Shown here piece after piece: positions 52,442 to 61,748 of a stretch of 64,000 bases of DNA. Below the pieces are notes generated by a model, which saw nothing but the letters and a program-made list of their open reading frames with translations, was not told the origin of the DNA and searched no databases. The first letter of the stretch is position 1; every line of letters starts with the position of its first letter. This DNA is from Aestuariimicrobium sp. p3-SID1156 (GTDB lineage: Bacteria > Actinomycetota > Actinomycetes > Propionibacteriales > Propionibacteriaceae): assembly GCF_025144225.1 (NCBI RefSeq), contig NZ_JALXXB010000010.1, positions 1 through 64,000 of the forward strand, given 5' to 3'. The position numbers and the translations under genes were made by a program.

Positions 52442-52853
52442 GCCCGGCGAGTTCGGGGCTGGTGGTCACCGCCCCCTCCCAGCCTTGCACAAGGAAGGTC
52501 ATCGAGCCCTCGCGGGAGACGACCTCGCGCAGCCCGAGGGCGTCCCGATGCTCGGAGAGATAGGTGACCAGACGCCGACCGTCCGCCGAGGCGACCACCA
52601 ACGTGACGACATTCGGCTGATCGATCGTGCGCAGGGCGACGATGTCGGCGGGGATCGAGAACCCGGCGGGCCCGTTCCGGATACCGCGGTCGGAGAGCAA
52701 CTGTCCGCCGTCAGGAGCGCTGGCCCGCGGCGTGCTGGAGGGCGCCGGCTCGCTGGCAGGCGCTGAGCAGCCGACCGTGGTCGCCGCCACGGCACAGGCC
52801 ACAGCGATCGCCAAGCCGCGAACAGCGGTTGGCACAGGAGTGGTCACGAGCAC
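52419..52853 (-). CDS. Small lipoprotein of unknown function
   Basis: This 144-residue protein has a signal peptide with lipobox VGCSAP (Cys29), then a Ser/Pro/Ala spacer and one compact domain of about 90 residues (SIPADIVALRTIDQPNVVTL ... ALGLREVVSREGSM). I do not recognise the domain. Start GTG52853 is taken; GTG52847 (two codons later) is possible. It is placed 11 bases after the M20 peptidase, on the same strand. Confidence 0.72.
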   Translation of the reverse strand: MLVTTPVPTAVRGLAIAVACAVAATTVGCSAPASEPAPSSTPRASAPDGGQLLSDRGIRNGPAGFSIPADIVALRTIDQPNVVTLVVASADGRRLVTYLSEHRDALGLREVVSREGSMTFLVQGWEGAVTTSPELAGLTLRRKP

Positions 52854-52864
52854 CCAGCCTAACC

Positions 52865-54190
52865 TCAGACGTGCTCAAGGAAGTCGCGCAGCATCCGGGA
52901 GCCACCCTCGACCTGGCTGACCGGGACGCGCTCATCGACACCGTGATAGCCAGCGGCGACGCGCCCTTGCGGGTCAGGTGGGGCGGGGGTGAAGCCGTAG
53001 GTGTCCATGCCGAGCGGCGCGAAAGCCTTGTTGTCGGTACCCCCGCCCATGCAGCCGGGAATGACGATGCCCTCGGGGTCGTGGCGGTGGATGCACGCGA
53101 CCATTGCCTCCCACCACTCCCCCGTGATGGGCGATTCCAGCGGCGCGCCGCGAGTGGTGTACTCCCATTCGACCTGGTCACCGAGCAGCTCGCGAAGGGT
53201 CTGGTCGACCAGCTCGACGGTCCCGGGCGGACAGCGGACGTCGACCTCGGCGATCGACTCCCCGGGCACCACGTTCACCTTGTACCCGGCCCTGAGCACG
53301 GTTGGCGTGGCCGAGGGGCGAATGGTCCAGCGCATCGGGCCGGCCACCTCGGGGCCCAGCCAGTCGACGAACCCACCCATCGACTCCTCGTCGGCGCTGT
53401 CCAGGGGGTGGCCGAGCGCGGCAGCCAGTTGCTCATAGTGCGCGCGGACCACCGTGCTCATCGTCAGCGGCCACCGGTGCGAGCTGAGGCGGTGGAGTGC
53501 CCCCACCAGACGGCTGACCGCGTCCTGGCCCGAGGGACGTGACCCATGCCCTGAGGTGCCGGTGGCACGCAGGCGGAGGTGCATGGTGCCCCGCTCACCG
53601 GCGTTGATGGTGTAGACGTTCACCCGACGCTCATCGAGCCCGGTCAAGGTCTGGCACATGCCGCCGTCCTCGCCGATCGCCAGTTCGAGGCCCTCGAACA
53701 GGTCGGGGTGGTCGCGGGCCAGCCACTGGGCGCCGTAGGCGCCGCCGTCCTCCTCGTCGGCCACGAAGGCCATGACCACGTCGCGACGGGGGCGCGTCCC
53801 TTCGGCGCCCCACGCCAGCAGGGTGTGCACCATGCACGCGGCTGACCACAGCATGTCCTGGGCGCCTCGCCCCCACACGTAGCCCTCAGCCACCACCGCC
53901 CCGAACGGGGGAACGCTCCACTGCTCCGGCTCGACCGGGACGACGTCGGTGTGCGCATGCACCAGGACCCCGGGCAGGTCGGGCTCCGAGCCCGGCACCC
54001 GGATGACCAGGTTCAGGCGATCGGGGGCATCCTGGCGGTGCAACAACTGGGGCTCCCAGCCCGCCGCGCGGAGCAGGCCGGCGATCCAGAGCACACACTC
54101 TCGCTCACCCGCGCTGCGTCCATCGCCGTGGTTCGAGGTGTCGAAACGGACCAGCGTCTGGAGGAGCTCAACCGGACTGGGAACACTCAC
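52865..54190 (-). CDS. M20-family metallopeptidase (dipeptidase/carboxypeptidase-like)
   Basis: This 441-residue di-zinc enzyme has the M20 catalytic motifs: VLVHAHTDVVPVEPEQW (metal His/Asp), YVWGRGAQDML (bridging Asp), FVADEEDGGAY (catalytic Glu pair) and GCMGGGTDNKAFAPLG. It is cytosolic. Dipeptide or N-acyl amino acid hydrolysis is likely. Start GTG54190 is 6 nt from CAGGCT. The lipoprotein gene follows. Confidence 0.92.
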   Translation of the reverse strand: MSVPSPVELLQTLVRFDTSNHGDGRSAGERECVLWIAGLLRAAGWEPQLLHRQDAPDRLNLVIRVPGSEPDLPGVLVHAHTDVVPVEPEQWSVPPFGAVVAEGYVWGRGAQDMLWSAACMVHTLLAWGAEGTRPRRDVVMAFVADEEDGGAYGAQWLARDHPDLFEGLELAIGEDGGMCQTLTGLDERRVNVYTINAGERGTMHLRLRATGTSGHGSRPSGQDAVSRLVGALHRLSSHRWPLTMSTVVRAHYEQLAAALGHPLDSADEESMGGFVDWLGPEVAGPMRWTIRPSATPTVLRAGYKVNVVPGESIAEVDVRCPPGTVELVDQTLRELLGDQVEWEYTTRGAPLESPITGEWWEAMVACIHRHDPEGIVIPGCMGGGTDNKAFAPLGMDTYGFTPAPPDPQGRVAAGYHGVDERVPVSQVEGGSRMLRDFLEHV

Positions 54191-54218
54191 CCGCCCAGCC
54201 TGCCATGTCCGACAGGGG

Positions 54219-54833
54219 TCAACCGCGTCGCTTCCGAACAACGGCGGCCCGGTAGGTGGAGACCGTCGGGTCGCCGGTCACCCAGAACCGCCAGGGATGC
54301 GCTTCGGCGTCACCCCCGGCCCCGGACACCCCCACCCGAGGACCACTGGAGATGTCCCCGGGGGGTACCTCGGGCAACTCCAGGGCTACGGTGTGCCCGT
54401 CGATGGGATGGCCGCTGAAGGAGCCGTCCAGTCCCAGACAGGAGGCCAGTCGCGCCGGTCCCCGGGCCAGGTCCACATCGCGCTTCGCTGCGGGACGCCG
54501 GGAGCGGGCGACCTCCAGCCCTTCCACCACGCGTCCGCCACGCACCAACACGGCAGAGGCGCGGCCATCGCTGCCGGTGACGATGTTGGCGCACCAGTGC
54601 ATGCCGTAGCTGAAGTAGACGTAGAGGTGACCGGCCGGCCCGAACATCACTCGGGTCCGAGGTGTGGGCCCCCGGTAGGCGTGCGAGCCGGGATCCTTCG
54701 CGCCGTCGTAGGCCTCCACCTCGGTCAGCTCAACCGACACCAGCTCCCCATCCACGACCGTCCGTAGCCGCGCCCCCAGCAGCGCAGGCGCCACCTCGAG
54801 CACGGGTCGGGACAGCAACTCAGGTCCGGGCAT
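54219..54833 (-). CDS. mpg: 3-methyladenine DNA glycosylase (Mpg/AAG type)
   Basis: This 204-residue enzyme removes alkylated purines and hypoxanthine from DNA. It matches the MPG fold: [38 protein letters not shown] (catalytic Glu region) and [17 protein letters not shown]54833 is 6 nt from CAGAAT. It is divergent from the biotin carboxylase, separated by 186 bases. Confidence 0.93.
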   Translation of the reverse strand: MPGPELLSRPVLEVAPALLGARLRTVVDGELVSVELTEVEAYDGAKDPGSHAYRGPTPRTRVMFGPAGHLYVYFSYGMHWCANIVTGSDGRASAVLVRGGRVVEGLEVARSRRPAAKRDVDLARGPARLASCLGLDGSFSGHPIDGHTVALELPEVPPGDISSGPRVGVSGAGGDAEAHPWRFWVTGDPTVSTYRAAVVRKRRG

Positions 54834-55019
54834 CGCCCCATTCTGGACCGTCCATGGGCTGTCGGGGGCACGGGACAGTGAAGATTGCCACACTTGGGAC
54901 AACTCGCGTCCCAGCCCCGGACTGCTGGTGGAGCCCTGCGCACGGATACCTTTAGACTCCTGCACAGAGGTGGCCAACGGGGGCCACGGGCCCGTGCGCC
55001 GGGCGGAACGGAGGTCATG

Positions 55020-56792
55020 ATGGGAGCCATCCGCAAGGTTCTGATCGCCAACCGTGGAGAGATCGCGGTTCGAGTGATCCGCGCCGCTCGCGATGCCGGC
55101 ATCCAGAGCGTGGCGATCTACGCTGATTCGGATTCGAAGTCGTTGTTCGTGGACCTCGCTGACGAGGCATTCTCGCTGGCAGGCGCCACGCCCGCCGAAA
55201 CCTACCTCAACATCCCCAAGATCCTGGACGTCGCCCAGCGCTCTGGCGCGGACGCGATCCACCCCGGTTACGGCTTCCTCGCCGAGAACGCCGACTTCGC
55301 CCAAGCCGTCATGGACGCCGGCTTGACCTGGATCGGCCCCCCGCCCTCGGCCATCGATGCCCTCGGCGACAAGGTCAAGGCCCGCCACATTGCCCTCAAG
55401 GTGGGCGCTCCCCTGGTCCCGGGGACCCCCGACCCGGTCGCCAATGCCGATGAGGTCGTCGCCTTCGCCCAGCAGCATGGCCTGCCCATCGCCATCAAGG
55501 CCGCCTTCGGCGGCGGCGGTCGCGGCCTCAAGGTCGCCCGCACCATGGAGGAGGTGCCTGAGCTCTTCGAGTCGGCTACCCGTGAGGCCGTCACCGCCTT
55601 CGGCCGCGGCGAGTGCTTCGTCGAGCGCTACCTCGACAAGCCGCGCCACGTGGAGACCCAGTGCCTTGCCGACACCCACGGCAATGTGGTCGTCGTCTCC
55701 ACGCGTGACTGCTCCCTGCAGCGCCGCCACCAGAAGCTGGTCGAGGAGGCTCCTGCCCCCTTCCTGAACGAGCAGCAGCTGCAGACCCTCTACTCCTCGT
55801 CCAAGGCCATCCTCAAGGAAGCCGGCTATGTCGGCGCCGGCACCTGCGAGTTCCTGGTCGCCCAGGATGGCCTGATCTCCTTCCTCGAGGTCAACACCCG
55901 CCTCCAGGTGGAACACCCCGTCTCCGAGGAGGTCACCGGCATCGACCTGGTTCGCGAGATGTTCCGCATCGCCGCCGGCGAGGAGCTGGGCTATGACGAC
56001 CCCGAGGTTCGCGGCCACTCGATCGAGTTCCGCATCAACGCCGAGGACGCCGGCCGCAACTTCATGCCTGCTCCCGGCACCCTGGTCACCTGGCATGCGC
56101 CCAGCGGCCCCGGTGTCCGCGTGGACGAGGGCTACCACGCCGGCATGACCGTCCCCGGCACCTTCGACTCGCTGGTCGCCAAGGTCATCGTGACCGGCGC
56201 CAACCGCGGCGAAGCCCTGCAACGTTCGCGCCGCGCGCTCTCGGAGATCACGCTGGAGGGCATGCCCACCGTGATCCCCTTCCACAAGGCGGTCCTGGAG
56301 GATCCGGCCTACACCGCCGAGAATGGCTCCTTCGACGTCCACACCCGCTGGATCGAGACCGAGTTCACCGGCCAGATCGCTGCCTACAGCGGTCTGCTGG
56401 GTGAGGCCGAGGATGTGGCCGAGCCGCAGGTCGTGACCATTGAGGTCAACGGCAAACGCCTCGAGGTCAAGATCCCCGGTGACCTGTCCGTGGGACGCGG
56501 TGCGGCTCCGGCGAGGGCCAAGAAGCCCACCAAGCGTGACCGTGGCGGTGGCAAGGTCGCAGCCCCCTCGGGCAATGCGGTCGCCGCCCCGATGCAGGGC
56601 ACCGTGGTCAAGGTCGCCGTGGCCGACGGGGACATCGTGGAGGAGGGTCAGCTGGTCGTGGTCCTCGAGGCCATGAAGATGGAGCAGCCGATCAACGCCC
56701 ACAAGGCCGGCACCATCACGAGCCTTGCCGTGGAGGCTGGTGCCACCGTCACCGCCGGCCAGGTCATGTGTGAAATCGCCGACGCGGAGTGA
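55020..56792 (+). CDS. accA: Biotin carboxylase/biotin carboxyl carrier protein (AccA3-like alpha subunit)
   Basis: This 590-residue alpha subunit carboxylates its own biotin with ATP and bicarbonate and serves AccD. An ATP-grasp biotin carboxylase spans residues 1-450 ([49 protein letters not shown]), then a linker, then the carrier domain with the biotinyl Lys in [12 protein letters not shown]55020 follows ggagg by 5 bases and is preferred to ATG55017. birA and accD lie 7 kb upstream in the same direction as in mycobacteria. Confidence 0.96.
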   Translation: MGAIRKVLIANRGEIAVRVIRAARDAGIQSVAIYADSDSKSLFVDLADEAFSLAGATPAETYLNIPKILDVAQRSGADAIHPGYGFLAENADFAQAVMDAGLTWIGPPPSAIDALGDKVKARHIALKVGAPLVPGTPDPVANADEVVAFAQQHGLPIAIKAAFGGGGRGLKVARTMEEVPELFESATREAVTAFGRGECFVERYLDKPRHVETQCLADTHGNVVVVSTRDCSLQRRHQKLVEEAPAPFLNEQQLQTLYSSSKAILKEAGYVGAGTCEFLVAQDGLISFLEVNTRLQVEHPVSEEVTGIDLVREMFRIAAGEELGYDDPEVRGHSIEFRINAEDAGRNFMPAPGTLVTWHAPSGPGVRVDEGYHAGMTVPGTFDSLVAKVIVTGANRGEALQRSRRALSEITLEGMPTVIPFHKAVLEDPAYTAENGSFDVHTRWIETEFTGQIAAYSGLLGEAEDVAEPQVVTIEVNGKRLEVKIPGDLSVGRGAAPARAKKPTKRDRGGGKVAAPSGNAVAAPMQGTVVKVAVADGDIVEEGQLVVVLEAMKMEQPINAHKAGTITSLAVEAGATVTAGQVMCEIADAE

Positions 56793-56831
56793 CCGAGAAG
56801 AACCCACCAGGGTGACTCTCGTCGCCGGGGA

Positions 56832-56880
56832 GGTTGTGACCGGGCAGGCTGAGAAATGCACAGACTGCCTAGTCACAGCC
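56832..56880 (+). other. Long hairpin after the carboxylase gene
   Basis: ggttgtgac (56832-56840) pairs with gtcacagcc (56872-56880), with one G-U pair. Inside, after a symmetric 2x2 interruption, ggcag (56843-56847) pairs with ctgcc (56865-56869), closing a 17-nt loop. It starts 40 bases after the accA stop and has no T run. It may be a terminator or RNA-stability element. Confidence 0.5.
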
Positions 56881-56955
56881 GCCTGTTCCTGTGAATCGCG
56901 GTGATTTGCCACCCCACCATTGCACGGTCAACCATCGGGGGACAGACTGGTAGGC

Positions 56956-57675
56956 GTGTCCACTGCCCTGATCCTCGTGATGATTGCCGGCCTCATTGGC
57001 CTCGCAGTCGTTCTCAGGGCATTTCATCGTCACGAAATGGACGCCCGGGCGATACGCCTGCGCGACATCGATGCCCTCACCCGCTCCCGTGCCCTGGCCC
57101 AGTCCGACCTCGCCCTGCTGCGGACCGACCTCACCCTGCACTCGTCGCAGCTCGCGGAGCTGTCCATGATGGATCCCGAACTGGCCCAACCGATGCAGGA
57201 GTACCTCACCGAGCTGGCCGGTAGTGTCGACGAACTGGCCACCGAGCTGGCCGTGGCAGAGCACTCGGGGGACATCCAGCAGGCCACCCAGGCCATGTCG
57301 CACACCCGGCAGGCCCTGGCCACCCTCACCTCGATCCTGCTGGCCGAGCCCAGCCCTCCCGTGCGCCCGCCCTGCTTCTTCAACCCCAATCACGGGCCGA
57401 GCAGCACCATCGTGGTCTGGACGGGCGAGGACGACCGCCCGGTGCGCGTCCCCTGTTGTGCAGCCGATGCTGAGCGCCTGCGCTCGGGTGCAGCCCCATA
57501 CTCGCGGACCGTGGCTGCCGATGGTGTCCGAGTGCCCTGGTGGCAGGCCGGCCCGACCGTGCGCCCGTGGGCCATGGGCTGGTTCCACGACTGGCTCACG
57601 TCGAGCGCGTCGCGCACCGACCTGGGCGAGTCCTTCCCCAGCCTGTTCGCCGAAGAGCTGCCCCGCGCTGTCTGA
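56956..57675 (+). CDS. Membrane-anchored coiled-coil protein of unknown function
   Basis: This 239-residue protein has one N-terminal membrane helix (ALILVMIAGLIGLAVVL), a coiled-coil-like helical region (residues 25-125), and a C-terminal domain with FFNPNHGPSST, VPCCAAD and VPWWQAGP. The final part, with short conserved His/Cys/Trp spots, resembles no family I recognise. Start GTG56956 lies 7 nt after CAGACT. It is convergent with the flavoprotein gene. Confidence 0.72.
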   Translation: MSTALILVMIAGLIGLAVVLRAFHRHEMDARAIRLRDIDALTRSRALAQSDLALLRTDLTLHSSQLAELSMMDPELAQPMQEYLTELAGSVDELATELAVAEHSGDIQQATQAMSHTRQALATLTSILLAEPSPPVRPPCFFNPNHGPSSTIVVWTGEDDRPVRVPCCAADAERLRSGAAPYSRTVAADGVRVPWWQAGPTVRPWAMGWFHDWLTSSASRTDLGESFPSLFAEELPRAV

Positions 57676-57700
57676 CCGCGTCCGCCTGATGAGGTCTGGG

Positions 57701-59119
57701 TCAGTAGGGCATGCCCGACGCGCGGCGCTTGTGCAGCTGGCGTGCGGCTTCGGCGATGGAGCCCGACATCGAGGGGTAGACGGTGAAGTCGTTCGCCAGT
57801 TCGTCCACCGTGATCCGGTCACCCACGGCGATCGACACCGAGTGGATCAGTTCCGAGGCGTGCGGAGCGACCACGACGCCCCCCACGATGATGCCGGTGA
57901 CCGGCAGGCAGAAGAGCTTCACGAAACCGTCATGCACGCCCTGCATCTTCGCGCGGGCATTCGACTTCAGCGGCAGGGTCAGAACGCTGGCCCGGACCTC
58001 CCCCGAGTCGATTTGGGCCTGGGTGACGCCCACGGTGGCGATCTCAGGTGAGGTGAAGACGTTGGAGCTGACGGCCTTGAGGTCCAGCGGGCTGACCGCG
58101 TCCCCGAGCGAGTGCCACATGGCGATGCGGCCCTGCATCGCCGCCACGGACGCCAGTGCGAAGACGCCGGTGCAGTCCCCTGCGGCGTAGACACCGCGCG
58201 CGGTGGTGCGGGAGACCCTGTCGGTGACGATGTGGCCGGATTCGGTGACCTGGACACCCGCCTCCTCCAGGCCGATGCCGCTGGTGTTGGGGATGGCGCC
58301 CACCGCCATCAGGCAGTGGGATCCACGAACCTCGCGGCCGTCCTGGAGGTTCACGACGACCTCATCACCCTCGCGGCGGGCAGCGGTGGCGCGGGAACGC
58401 GACATGATCTCCATGCCACGTCCTTCGAAGACCTCCTGGAGCACGTCGGCGGCGTCTTCGTCCTGGCCGGGCAGCACCTTGTCACGGGAGCTGACCAGCA
58501 CAACGTCCACGCCGAGCTCGTCGTAGGCCGAGGCGAACTCCGCGCCGGTGACCCCCGAGCCGACCACGATCAGCTTTTCGGGGAGCTCGGTGAGGTTGTA
58601 GACCTGCTTCCAGTTCAGGATGCGCTCTCCGTCGCACTGCGCGCTCGGGAGTTCGCGCGGGGTGGTGCCGGTGGCGATGAGGGTGATGTCGGCCTTCAGC
58701 GTTTCCTCGGTGCCGTCAGCCCCAGTGGCGATGACCTCTTCGGTGCCGTTGAGACGACCGGTGCCCTTGATGACGCGGATGCCCTGGGTGCGCATCTTCT
58801 CGGTGATGTCGGCGCTTTGCGCGGCGGCCAGGTCCATGACGCGCTCGTTGACCCGGGCGAGATCGACGTGGACCGAGGAGGCGACGCCGCTGTCCTCGCC
58901 GGTCTCCCAGACGCGCAGGCCGAGCTCCTCGGCGCGGTGGATGGTGCTCATCACCTCAGCGGTGGCGATCAGGGTCTTCGAGGGAACGCAGTCGGTCAGC
59001 ACGGAGGCTCCACCGAGCCCTTCTCGTTCGATGATCGTCACCTCACCGCCAAGCTGGGCTCCAACGAGTGCGGCCTCGTAGCCGCCGGGTCCTCCACCAA
59101 GAATCACAACGCTGGTCAC
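57701..59119 (-). CDS. lpdA: LpdA-like NAD(P)H quinone reductase (flavoprotein disulphide reductase family)
   Basis: This 472-residue FAD protein resembles dihydrolipoamide dehydrogenase, with the dinucleotide site VVILGGGPGGYEAALV and the second site VVGSGVTGAEFASAY. The redox pair is broken: the usual C-x4-C is S-x4-C here (GGASVLTDCVPSK), so it cannot form the disulphide. This matches M. tuberculosis LpdA (Rv3303c), a quinone reductase, by family knowledge. Start GTG59119 is 6 nt from CAGAAT. Next to deoD, as in mycobacteria. Confidence 0.9.
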   Translation of the reverse strand: MTSVVILGGGPGGYEAALVGAQLGGEVTIIEREGLGGASVLTDCVPSKTLIATAEVMSTIHRAEELGLRVWETGEDSGVASSVHVDLARVNERVMDLAAAQSADITEKMRTQGIRVIKGTGRLNGTEEVIATGADGTEETLKADITLIATGTTPRELPSAQCDGERILNWKQVYNLTELPEKLIVVGSGVTGAEFASAYDELGVDVVLVSSRDKVLPGQDEDAADVLQEVFEGRGMEIMSRSRATAARREGDEVVVNLQDGREVRGSHCLMAVGAIPNTSGIGLEEAGVQVTESGHIVTDRVSRTTARGVYAAGDCTGVFALASVAAMQGRIAMWHSLGDAVSPLDLKAVSSNVFTSPEIATVGVTQAQIDSGEVRASVLTLPLKSNARAKMQGVHDGFVKLFCLPVTGIIVGGVVVAPHASELIHSVSIAVGDRITVDELANDFTVYPSMSGSIAEAARQLHKRRASGMPY

Positions 59120-59186
59120 AGGCCCATTCTGTCAGAGTTGGGGCTGCCGGTGACCTGTGACGAGGCCCTTGCCTATTGTGGACCCT

Positions 59187-60017
59187 GTGAAGATTGACAC
59201 CGAGCCTGCGCAGCCCCCCGCCCCCGACCCGTTCGCCCTCGCCCGCACCGCTGCGGACGCACTGCGCGTCACGACCGGCATCGACTCCGCCGACCTGGCT
59301 CTCGTGCTCGGGTCGGGTTGGAAGTCAGGGACCGATCTGCTTGGTGAGCCGCTGGCCTCCGTGGACCTGGCCGAGCTGCCCGGGTTCAGCGCGCCGGCCG
59401 TCGCAGGACATGGCGGCCAGGTGCTGGTCGTCCGTACCCCTGCCGGGAAGACGGCGCTGGTCTTCACCGGGCGGACACACTTCTACGAGGAGAAGGGCGT
59501 GGACGCCGTGGTTCACGGCGTCCGGACCGCTGCTGCCCTGGGCGTGAAGAGGCTTGTGCTGACCAATGGCTGCGGCGGTCTCAACCCGGCGTGGGGGCCG
59601 GGGACTACCGTGCTGATCCGCGACCACATCAACCTGACCGCTGCTTCACCGCTGCACGGCGCAACCTTCGTCGACCTCACGAACGCCTACAGCCCGGAGT
59701 TGATCGCTCTGGCGCAGGGTGTCGATCCCACCCTGCAGACCGGCGTCTACGTGCAGTTCCGCGGACCACACTACGAGACCCCGGCCGAGGTGCGCATGGC
59801 CGGGATCATCGGCGGAGACCTGGTCGGCATGTCCACCACCCTGGAGACCATCGCCGCCCGCGAGGCCGGCATGGAAGTACTGGGGATCTCCCTGGTCACC
59901 AACGCCGCCGCGGGCGTCACCGATGCCCCGCTGGACCACAGCGAGGTGATCGCTGCCGGGCAGGAGGCCGCACCCCGCCTGGCCCGACTGCTCGCCGACC
60001 TGGTGGAGGTGCTGTGA
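59187..60017 (+). CDS. punA: Purine nucleoside phosphorylase
   Basis: This trimeric-type PNP (276 residues) splits inosine and guanosine to base and ribose-1-phosphate. Motifs are VLGSGWKSGTDL, GHGGQVLVVRTPAGKTALVFTGR-type segment (key: GRTHFYE), TNGCGGLNP, and VGMSTTLETIAA. Start GTG59187 is 7 nt after TATTGT (59174-59179). The TGA overlaps the mutase ATG, and the mutase can interconvert ribose-1- and 5-phosphate, so the pair forms a salvage unit. Confidence 0.94.
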   Translation: MKIDTEPAQPPAPDPFALARTAADALRVTTGIDSADLALVLGSGWKSGTDLLGEPLASVDLAELPGFSAPAVAGHGGQVLVVRTPAGKTALVFTGRTHFYEEKGVDAVVHGVRTAAALGVKRLVLTNGCGGLNPAWGPGTTVLIRDHINLTAASPLHGATFVDLTNAYSPELIALAQGVDPTLQTGVYVQFRGPHYETPAEVRMAGIIGGDLVGMSTTLETIAAREAGMEVLGISLVTNAAAGVTDAPLDHSEVIAAGQEAAPRLARLLADLVEVL

Positions 60018-61693
60018 TGAGTGAGTCCGCAATCGACCCCGGCCTGCTGGCGCGGGCGGAGGCGTGGCGACAGGCCGATCCTGATTCGGCCACTGCGACA
60101 GCCCTCGGGGGGCTGATCGAGTCCGCCCGTGCCGGCGACGCGGCTGCCCTCACTGAATTGCAGGACGCCTTCGCTGGACCGCTGACCTTCGGCACGGCGG
60201 GCCTGCGCGCAGCGCTCGGCGCAGGTCCGGCCCGGATGAACAGGGTGGTGGTCTCCCAGGCAGCCGCGGGATTCGCGCAGTGGCTGAAGGCCCATGGGCA
60301 CGCAGGCGGTCGCGTCCTCATTGGTTTTGATGCCCGCTACAACTCCGACGTCTTCGCCCGGGACACCGCCGAGATCATGCAGGCAGCCGGTTTCGAGGCA
60401 CTGCTGACCGACCAGCCCACCCCGACCCCGGTGGTGGCCTTCGGGATCCAGCAGTTCGGCTGCGTCGCCGGCGTGGTGGTGACGGCCTCGCACAACCCCC
60501 CACAGGACAACGGCTACAAGGTCTATCTGGGTGACGGATCGCAGATCGTGCCCCCCACCGATGCCGAGATTGCCGCCTGCATCGCCGAGGTTGCCGCCGA
60601 GCCGATCAGCCAGGTGTCCCGAGATCCGGGCTACCGGGTTATCGGTGAGGAGCTGGTCGCCGCCTACGTCCAGCGTTGTGGCGAGCTCGTTCCCGAGAAT
60701 GCCCCCCGTGAGCTCTCCTGGGTGTACACCGCCATGCACGGCGTGGGCGCCCGGGTGGTCAACCGCGCCGTGCATGCGGCGGGGTTGCCGGCTGGCATCA
60801 GCGTCGCGCAGCAGAACGACCCCGATCCCGCTTTTCCCACCGTCGCCTTCCCGAATCCGGAGGAGCCCGGTGCCATCGACCTTGCGCTCGCGCTCGCCGA
60901 ACAGACCGGTGTCGACGTCGTCGTGGCCAATGATCCGGACGCCGACCGCTGCGCCGTGGCCGCCGTGATGGGCGGCAGCTGGCGAATGCTCTCCGGTGAC
61001 GAGCTCGGTGCGCTGCTGGGTGATGACTTCCTGCGGCGCGGCGTCCAGGGTGTCTACGCCAGTTCCGTGGTCTCCTCGACCCTGTTGGGGCGTATGGCGC
61101 AGCAGGCCGGGCAGCCCTTCGTGACCACCCTCACCGGCTTCAAGTGGATCGGTCGGGTCCCCGGACTCGCCTACGGCTACGAGGAGGCGATCGGCTACTG
61201 CACCGACCCTGCCCGCGTCCCCGACAAGGACGGCGTCACCGCGCTGGTGAACATCCTGCGGATCGTCGCCGACCTCAGGGCCCAAGGACTGACCATTGAG
61301 GACCGCTTGGACGAGATCGCCCGCACTTTCGGGCTGCACGCGACCGCTCCACTGAGCGTCCGCGTGACTGACCTGACCATCATTTCGGACGCCATGGCGA
61401 GGCTTCGGGCCAATCCCCCGTCAACCCTCCTGGGCTCCACGGTCACCGTCATCGACCTCGCCGAACCGGGCCCGGACTCCCACCTCCCGCCGACCAATGC
61501 TGTCGAGATCACCGGCGACAGGGTGCATGTCGTCGTCCGCCCCTCGGGCACCGAGCCCAAGCTCAAGTGCTACCTCGAGGTTCGCGGCACCCCGGACGCC
61601 GCCCAGGTCGACCTCCCCGGCGAACGCGCCCGTATCGCTGCCGAACTCAGCCAGCTGCGCGAGGAGATGTCGGGGGTCCTGGGACTGTCCTGA
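60017..61693 (+). CDS. pmmB: Phosphosugar mutase (phospho-2-sugar mutase, PmmB-like)
   Basis: This 558-residue alpha-D-phosphohexomutase has phosphoserine loop TASHNPPQDNGYKVY, metal loop NDPDADRCAV, sugar-binding GDELGALLGD and C-terminal RPSGTEPKLKCYLEV. Length and its coupling to PNP suggest phosphopentomutase or phosphoglucomutase activity. Its start overlaps the PNP stop by one base (TGATG). It corresponds to Rv3308 (pmmB) by position, as I recall. Confidence 0.92.
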   Translation: MSESAIDPGLLARAEAWRQADPDSATATALGGLIESARAGDAAALTELQDAFAGPLTFGTAGLRAALGAGPARMNRVVVSQAAAGFAQWLKAHGHAGGRVLIGFDARYNSDVFARDTAEIMQAAGFEALLTDQPTPTPVVAFGIQQFGCVAGVVVTASHNPPQDNGYKVYLGDGSQIVPPTDAEIAACIAEVAAEPISQVSRDPGYRVIGEELVAAYVQRCGELVPENAPRELSWVYTAMHGVGARVVNRAVHAAGLPAGISVAQQNDPDPAFPTVAFPNPEEPGAIDLALALAEQTGVDVVVANDPDADRCAVAAVMGGSWRMLSGDELGALLGDDFLRRGVQGVYASSVVSSTLLGRMAQQAGQPFVTTLTGFKWIGRVPGLAYGYEEAIGYCTDPARVPDKDGVTALVNILRIVADLRAQGLTIEDRLDEIARTFGLHATAPLSVRVTDLTIISDAMARLRANPPSTLLGSTVTVIDLAEPGPDSHLPPTNAVEITGDRVHVVVRPSGTEPKLKCYLEVRGTPDAAQVDLPGERARIAAELSQLREEMSGVLGLS

Positions 61694-61748
61694 GGTCAGT
61701 CCCCGCCAGACATGTCGAAACGGCGACGGGGGTCAATGGGATCGTCAT

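Noticed and set aside
54219-56912. 897-residue minus-strand frame across mpg and the biotin carboxylase
   Set aside because: Only its last 204 residues (mpg) are real; the rest is antisense to the carboxylase and shows only His/Asp/Gly-rich low-complexity sequence.
59771-61339. 522-residue frame antisense to pmmB
   Set aside because: Shadow of a certain gene; no recognisable motif.
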